Shown in pieces: positions 60,201 through 64,000 of a stretch of 64,000 bases of DNA. The DNA lies in contig JANUWF010001165.1 in NCBI GenBank assembly GCA_026120185.1, positions 1,364,001-1,428,000 on the forward strand, written 5' to 3'. Under the pieces are notes generated by a model. It ran no database searches and was not told the origin of the DNA. It worked only from the letters and a program-made list of their open reading frames with translations. The stretch is from Voacanga thouarsii. Lineage: Eukaryota; Streptophyta; Magnoliopsida; Gentianales; Apocynaceae. Position 1 is the first letter of the stretch, and each line of letters starts with the position of its first letter. A program made the translations under genes and the position numbers.

Positions 60201-61486
60201 ATTTGCTGAAATTTTGAATTCCAATTGAAAGCTTGATTGTAGTGATTGAAGGAGTGATTTAAGGAGTGGTTATGGTGTTCATTCGTGCAGATCAATGGAG
60301 GAGGGTGATGAAGTTCAGTTCATAGCTGACTAAGGTTTTTTTCATAGAAAGTTGAAGTGATTTTCAGACAAGGTTGAAGAGGGAGTAAGGCTGGAATTTC
60401 TGGTTGTTCATTCGAGAGGTTTTGCTGGAATTTTTGTGCAGTTTTTTTTGCAATGCTCCAGCTGACTTGCAGAAGGTTTGAAGGGGTATTGGAGGGTCCT
60501 TTAAGGTTGGTTTCTAGCCTTCTTTTTGGAGGAAATACAGAGATGCATTACTGGTTTGAAGGCTAGAAGAAATAGCTTAGTTTTTGGACTGCTAAGCTGC
60601 AAAACTGTCCAGGTTTTTTTCTTAGTTTGCACAACTGTGTAGTCCGATTTTTGGCCAAAGGTTGCAGTTTTCAAGCTAAACAAGTTGGCTATTTTTCTAG
60701 CAGTATTTGATTGAGAAAAATGGCTGATGTTTTTGAAAGCTGGACTGGTCAATGAAGCTGGAAAATTTCTAGATTGCTACCACGAAGAAGATGAACACTT
60801 ATGGAGTGGAGTTTGAAGGTTCAACCATGTAGATTAATTCTCTTGGAAACCTTCCTTAACTCCTTCCCCATTTAGAGCCAATACTCTATCCTTTAAGAGT
60901 CATTTCGAGATTCTAAGGTTAATGAACCTTGCTGGATTTTCTGGAAATAAAAAATGGCCTTGGGATAAATTGAACAACTTAATTGATAAAGGATTAAGGT
61001 AAGCTAGAGAGTAAAAGGACATGAATCCGTTAAGAATTCTTGTAGGGCATAAGAATAGGATTAAGATATTCCCTTCATACCTTCCCTAGGACAACACTCC
61101 TAGTTCTGCTTATGGAATACAAAGGCCGAAAGTCCAACCTTAAATAAAATAAAATTTAATTGTGCTGAAATTTAAATTGTGGTATTTGAACTTGAGACCT
61201 TAGGGATAAATTCCAAAGTTCTAACCCCTAAACCCCAACAACTCTTGTTCTTATTTTCTCTCCCAAATATTCTTCCTATTTATTCCTCAAGCTGTCTCCC
61301 AATTTTCACTTCAAGCAAAATTACCATTTTACCTTCCTACTCAATAAGCACAACTAAGATTTCTAAACTATAAATTATAATTCTAAAGCACATAAAATCA
61401 TTCAAAAATATATTTATGCATGTAAGAAAATATGATATGCATCCCGACCCCCTTACTCTAGGGTTTGTTTTAGTTGGGGTTTCACA
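57279..61486 (-). repeat. H 3' LTR
   Basis: 4208 bp. On the minus strand it starts TGTGAAACCCCAACTAAAAC and ends TAGTAGGGTGTTACA. It contains a (GA)n microsatellite (59555-59576). No gene; frames such as 60501-60752 and 61179-61373 have no match. Long LTRs are usual for this lineage. Confidence 0.88.
59555..59576. repeat. (GA)n microsatellite
   Basis: Uninterrupted GA run of about 22 bases within the H LTR. Confidence 0.95.
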
Positions 61487-61534
61487 TCCTCCCCTCCTTA
61501 GGAGAATTTCGTCCCAAAATTCAGGCATACCACT

Positions 61535-62330
61535 ATCTTAGATCGGGATACTTCCGCTTTACCCATTCTTCTATTTCCCATGTGGCATCTCGCGTGCTAT
61601 GATGCTCTCACTGCACCTTTACCATCGGTATCTGCTTGTTCCGGAGGGTCTTGATACTTCTGTCCAATATTCGCATGGGTTTCTCCACATAGCTCAAGTC
61701 GGGTTGCAACACCTACGGCTCATCATTCAAAATATGACCGGGATCGGCATTGTACATTTTCATCTATGACACATGAACATGTTGTGAATTCCTATCAGTC
61801 CATCCGACAAATCCAATTGATACGCCACCGGCCCAATTCTCTCTTTTATTGGGAACGGTCCCAAATGCCTCAGATTCAGCTTTCCACCTCTCGGATGCTT
61901 CAAAATTCCTCTATTCGGAGTTAATCTTAGGAATACCCTATCTCCCACTTGGAATTCTAACTCTCTCCGCCTATTGTCTGCATAGCTCTTTTGTCGGCTC
62001 TGAGCTGCTTTCAACCTTTCCCTGATTAACTTAACCTTGTCCAATATTTCCTGAATATAGACTTCTTCGGTTTTGCTTATATGTCCAGCTTCTAACTAAC
62101 TCCTGTATAGTGGTACCTGACAGTTGAGTCCATGCAATGCCTCATACGGAGCCATTCCAATCGAAGCTTGATAGCTGTTATTGTACGACAACTCCGCATA
62201 CAACACATATTCAATCCATTTATCCCTGAAATCCAGTACACACGTTCTCAGCATATTCTCTAGTATCTGTATAACCCTTTTTGACTGCCCATCAATTTGC
62301 AGATGCACCTCGTACTGAACTTCAGTGTCG
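61535..62330 (-). pseudogene. H integrase C-terminus and chromodomain relic
   Basis: Frame 62308-62096 has the end of the integrase core, GQSKRVIQILENML; the catalytic glutamate of the DDE triad normally sits where this K is. Frame 62044-61760 holds the GPY/F-like region (ADNRRRELEFQVGDRVFLRL, LGPFPIKERIGPVAYQLDL). A shifted, stop-containing stretch down to about 61535 reads ILNDEP, LQPDLSYVEKPMRILDRS, LRNKQIPMVKVQ and ATWEIEEWVKRKYPDL. That is the chromodomain that directs Tekay elements to marked chromatin. The relic ends just before the polypurine tract. Confidence 0.9.
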
Positions 62331-64000
62331 ACCCCATTGATTCTTGAAACTTTCCCTAAAATTGAGATGTAAATCTTGGATCTCGGTCAGACATAATACT
62401 AAAAGGCATTCCATGTAGTCGGACTATTTCTCGCACATAGGTCTGGGCCAACTTATCTATAGAATCTCTTACATTCACTGGTATGAAATGTGCTGATTTG
62501 GTCAGTCGATCCACCACTACCCATATGGCGTCATTTTGGGTCCTTGACATAGGAAGTCCGGTAACGAAGTCCATGGTTACTTTTTCCCACTTCCATTCAG
62601 GTACTGGCAACGGTTGCAACAGTCTTGCTAACTTCTTGTGCTCTGCTTTAACCTTTTGACAGGTGAGATATGTTGAGACATATTTGACCACGTCCCGCTT
62701 CATTCTGGGCCACTAATAAGACCTCTTCAGATCCTAGTACATCTTGACTTCCCCCGGATGAATGGCGTACTCGCTTTTATGCATCGCTTCCAAAATTCTG
62801 TCCTTTAATTGCTGTTCTTCAGGTACACACAGTCAATCTTTGAAATACAAAACTCCTACTTCATCCTGCAGAAATTCACTACCTTGTCGTTTATGGTCCT
62901 TGTCCTTGAAAAGCTGAAATTCTGCATTATTTTGCTAAGCTTCAATAATTTCCCGCCTTAGATCTGGTATCAACTTCAGGTTGCTAATAAAAATTTTATC
63001 CCCTTGCACTTCTACTCTTCTATCAAACACATCTTGAACCACTTGAATCTCTTGTACCCTTAGCCTGGCCATGCTGACTTTTCTGCTCAAGGCATTAGCA
63101 ACAACGTTGGCCTTCCCGGGATGATAGTTGATTAGACAACGGTACTCTTCCAAAAATTCTATCCACCTTTGCTGTCTCAAATTCAAGTCCTTTTGGGTGA
63201 AAATGTACTTCAGGCTCTTGTGATCAGTGAACACTTCGTATTTCACTCCGTACATGTAGTGTCGCCATTTTTTTAAAGTGAACACAATGGCAGTCAACTC
63301 TAGATCATGTGTAGGGTAATTGATTTCATGAGGTCTCAACTTCTAAGAAGCATAAGTGATCATCTTTTGGTCTTGCATCAGAACTACTCCCAAACCTTCT
63401 TTTAAGGCATCGGTATACAGCGCGTAAGCCTTATCTCTGTCTAGCAAACTCAACACTGGAGCTGACATCAATCTTTGCTTTAGCTCTTGGAGACTTTTCT
63501 CACATTTTTCATTCCAAACAAATGGTACGTGTTTTCTCAGTAGTCGGGTCATAGGAGATGCAAGCGTTGAAAATCCTTTAACGAGCCTTCTATAATAGCC
63601 AGCCAATCCCAAGAAACTTCGAATCTCGATGATGTTCTCCGATTGCTTCCATTCTGAAACTGCTTCAATCTTTGTTGGGTCTACCTTGATACCGTCCTTA
63701 GTCACCATGTGGCTAAGAAATTCCACACTGTCCAGCCAAAACTCATACTTGCTAAACTTGGTGAAAAGCTTGTGCTCTCTTAGCTTCTCCAATACTAGCT
63801 TCAGATGCTCCGCATGCTCCTCCAGACTCTTGGAATAAATGAGTATGTCGTCAATAAAGACCACCATGAACTTGTCCAAATAGGGTCGGAATACTCGATG
63901 CATCAAATCTATGAACACTGTTGGTGCATTGGTTACCTCGAATGGCATTACCACGAACTCATAGTGACCATATCTTGTGTTGAAGGTTGTCTTAGGGATA
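62331..64000 (-). pseudogene. H reverse transcriptase, RNase H and integrase relic (partial at window edge)
   Basis: Open from the window edge: [20 protein letters not shown], then catalytic [11 protein letters not shown] (about 63850), [16 protein letters not shown], and the RNase H start [17 protein letters not shown] at 63343-63345 interrupts it. RNase H continues at 63339-62935 ([38 protein letters not shown]). Stops follow between 62934 and 62704. Integrase comes last (62703-62356), with VTMDFVTGLP and SDRDPRFTSQF, the two catalytic aspartates, ending at a stop and a frameshift. The 69-codon plus frame at 63629-63838 is antisense. Confidence 0.93.

Larger units (their letters stand above)
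3804..64000 (-). mobile_element. Element E: outermost Athila-like Ty3/Gypsy retrotransposon, interrupted, runs past the window
   Basis: On the minus strand the 3' LTR occupies 12787 down to 11550 and 3989 down to 3804, split by Copia element C1. A polypurine tract precedes it (12788-12805, AAGTGTGGGGGAATG on the minus strand). Internal DNA continues at 12806-13930, then 30242-31106 after the D insertion, and is broken again by F. The LTR ends (TGCTAGG...TTTATCA), the end region and the 3' untranslated region are homologous to elements D and F. A second-ORF relic at about 30600-31000 matches F's second ORF. The 5' LTR, primer site and any gag/pol lie beyond 64000. E must be the oldest insertion, since C1, D and F all interrupt it. 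Confidence 0.8.
31107..64000 (+). mobile_element. Element F: pol-less Athila-like element with gag and a second ORF, runs past the window
   Basis: The 5' LTR is at 31107-31843 plus 42160-42957, the primer site at 42964-42981, the gag relic at 43225-49820 in three pieces, the second-ORF relic at 50990-54470 in two pieces, the polypurine tract at about 55874-55889, and the 3' LTR from 55890, broken at 56415. After removing the C3, G1, Copia solo LTR and G2 insertions, the internal region is about 6.4 kb and has no protease, reverse transcriptase, RNase H or integrase. That fits a non-autonomous element with a gag (TR-GAG type). It is inserted in element E. Confidence 0.85.
57279..64000 (-). mobile_element. 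Element H: Tekay/Del-type chromovirus (Ty3/Gypsy), partial
   Basis: The minus-strand element has its 3' LTR at 57279-61486, a polypurine tract (AAGGAGGGGAGGA on the minus strand) at 61487-61499 and pol running off the window. The order reverse transcriptase, RNase H, integrase, chromodomain is that of Ty3/Gypsy chromoviruses. Left TSD AATTA (57274-57278); the right copy is outside. Pol is broken by stops and frameshifts. Confidence 0.92.

Overview
This is strongly AT-rich repeat DNA from a flowering plant, probably a eudicot; the species cannot be named from the sequence. I find no intact host gene, tRNA, rRNA, CRISPR array or bacterial feature. Nearly everything from 3804 to 64000 is a stack of LTR retrotransposons inserted into one another. 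Most insertions can be dated relative to each other because their target-site duplications (TSDs) are still readable.

Layout. (i) 1-3803 is the only part outside the stack: AT-rich DNA with a primer-binding-site relic (177-192), a Mutator-type MITE (1390-2280, perfect 10-bp TSD) and a CA microsatellite. (ii) The outermost element, E, is Athila-like (Ty3/Gypsy) on the minus strand. It begins with its 3' LTR at 3804 and runs past the right edge. (iii) Copia element C1 (3990-11544, plus, TSD GTTTA) sits in E's LTR. (iv) Athila-like element D (13931-30241, plus, TSD CTTCC) sits in E's internal region. D's own 3' LTR carries a Copia solo LTR A (18992-28955, minus, TSD ATTCT). Inside A is a full-length Copia element of the same family, B (20191-28626, minus, TSD GTACT). 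(v) Element F (Athila-like, plus, from 31107 past the right edge) is also in E. F's 5' LTR is split by Copia element C3 (31844-42154, TSD GTATT), whose two LTRs point in opposite directions. C3 itself carries a Stowaway MITE and a truncated RTE-type LINE. (vi) F's gag is split by a chromovirus solo LTR G1 (43426-46867, TSD AGGAT) and a Copia solo LTR (about 47781-49552). Its second ORF is split by a second chromovirus solo LTR, G2 (51158-53423). (vii) F's 3' LTR is broken at 56415 by H1, a chromovirus LTR. H1 is broken at 57278 by H, a Tekay/Del-type chromovirus on the minus strand with a 4.2-kb 3' LTR and a decayed pol and chromodomain, running off the window.

Coding content. All reading frames of substance are decaying transposon genes. 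C1, B and C3 carry Copia gag and pol relics, F carries an Athila gag and a second ORF resembling the plant transposon-protein domain (PF20167-like) but no pol, E keeps the end of that same second ORF, and H keeps the end of a chromovirus pol. In C1 and B most stop codons are C-to-T or G-to-A changes that can be read directly because the other copy keeps the sense codon. This is the signature expected of long-methylated, silenced elements. The most unusual object is C3, a single-footprint insertion bounded by inverted LTRs.
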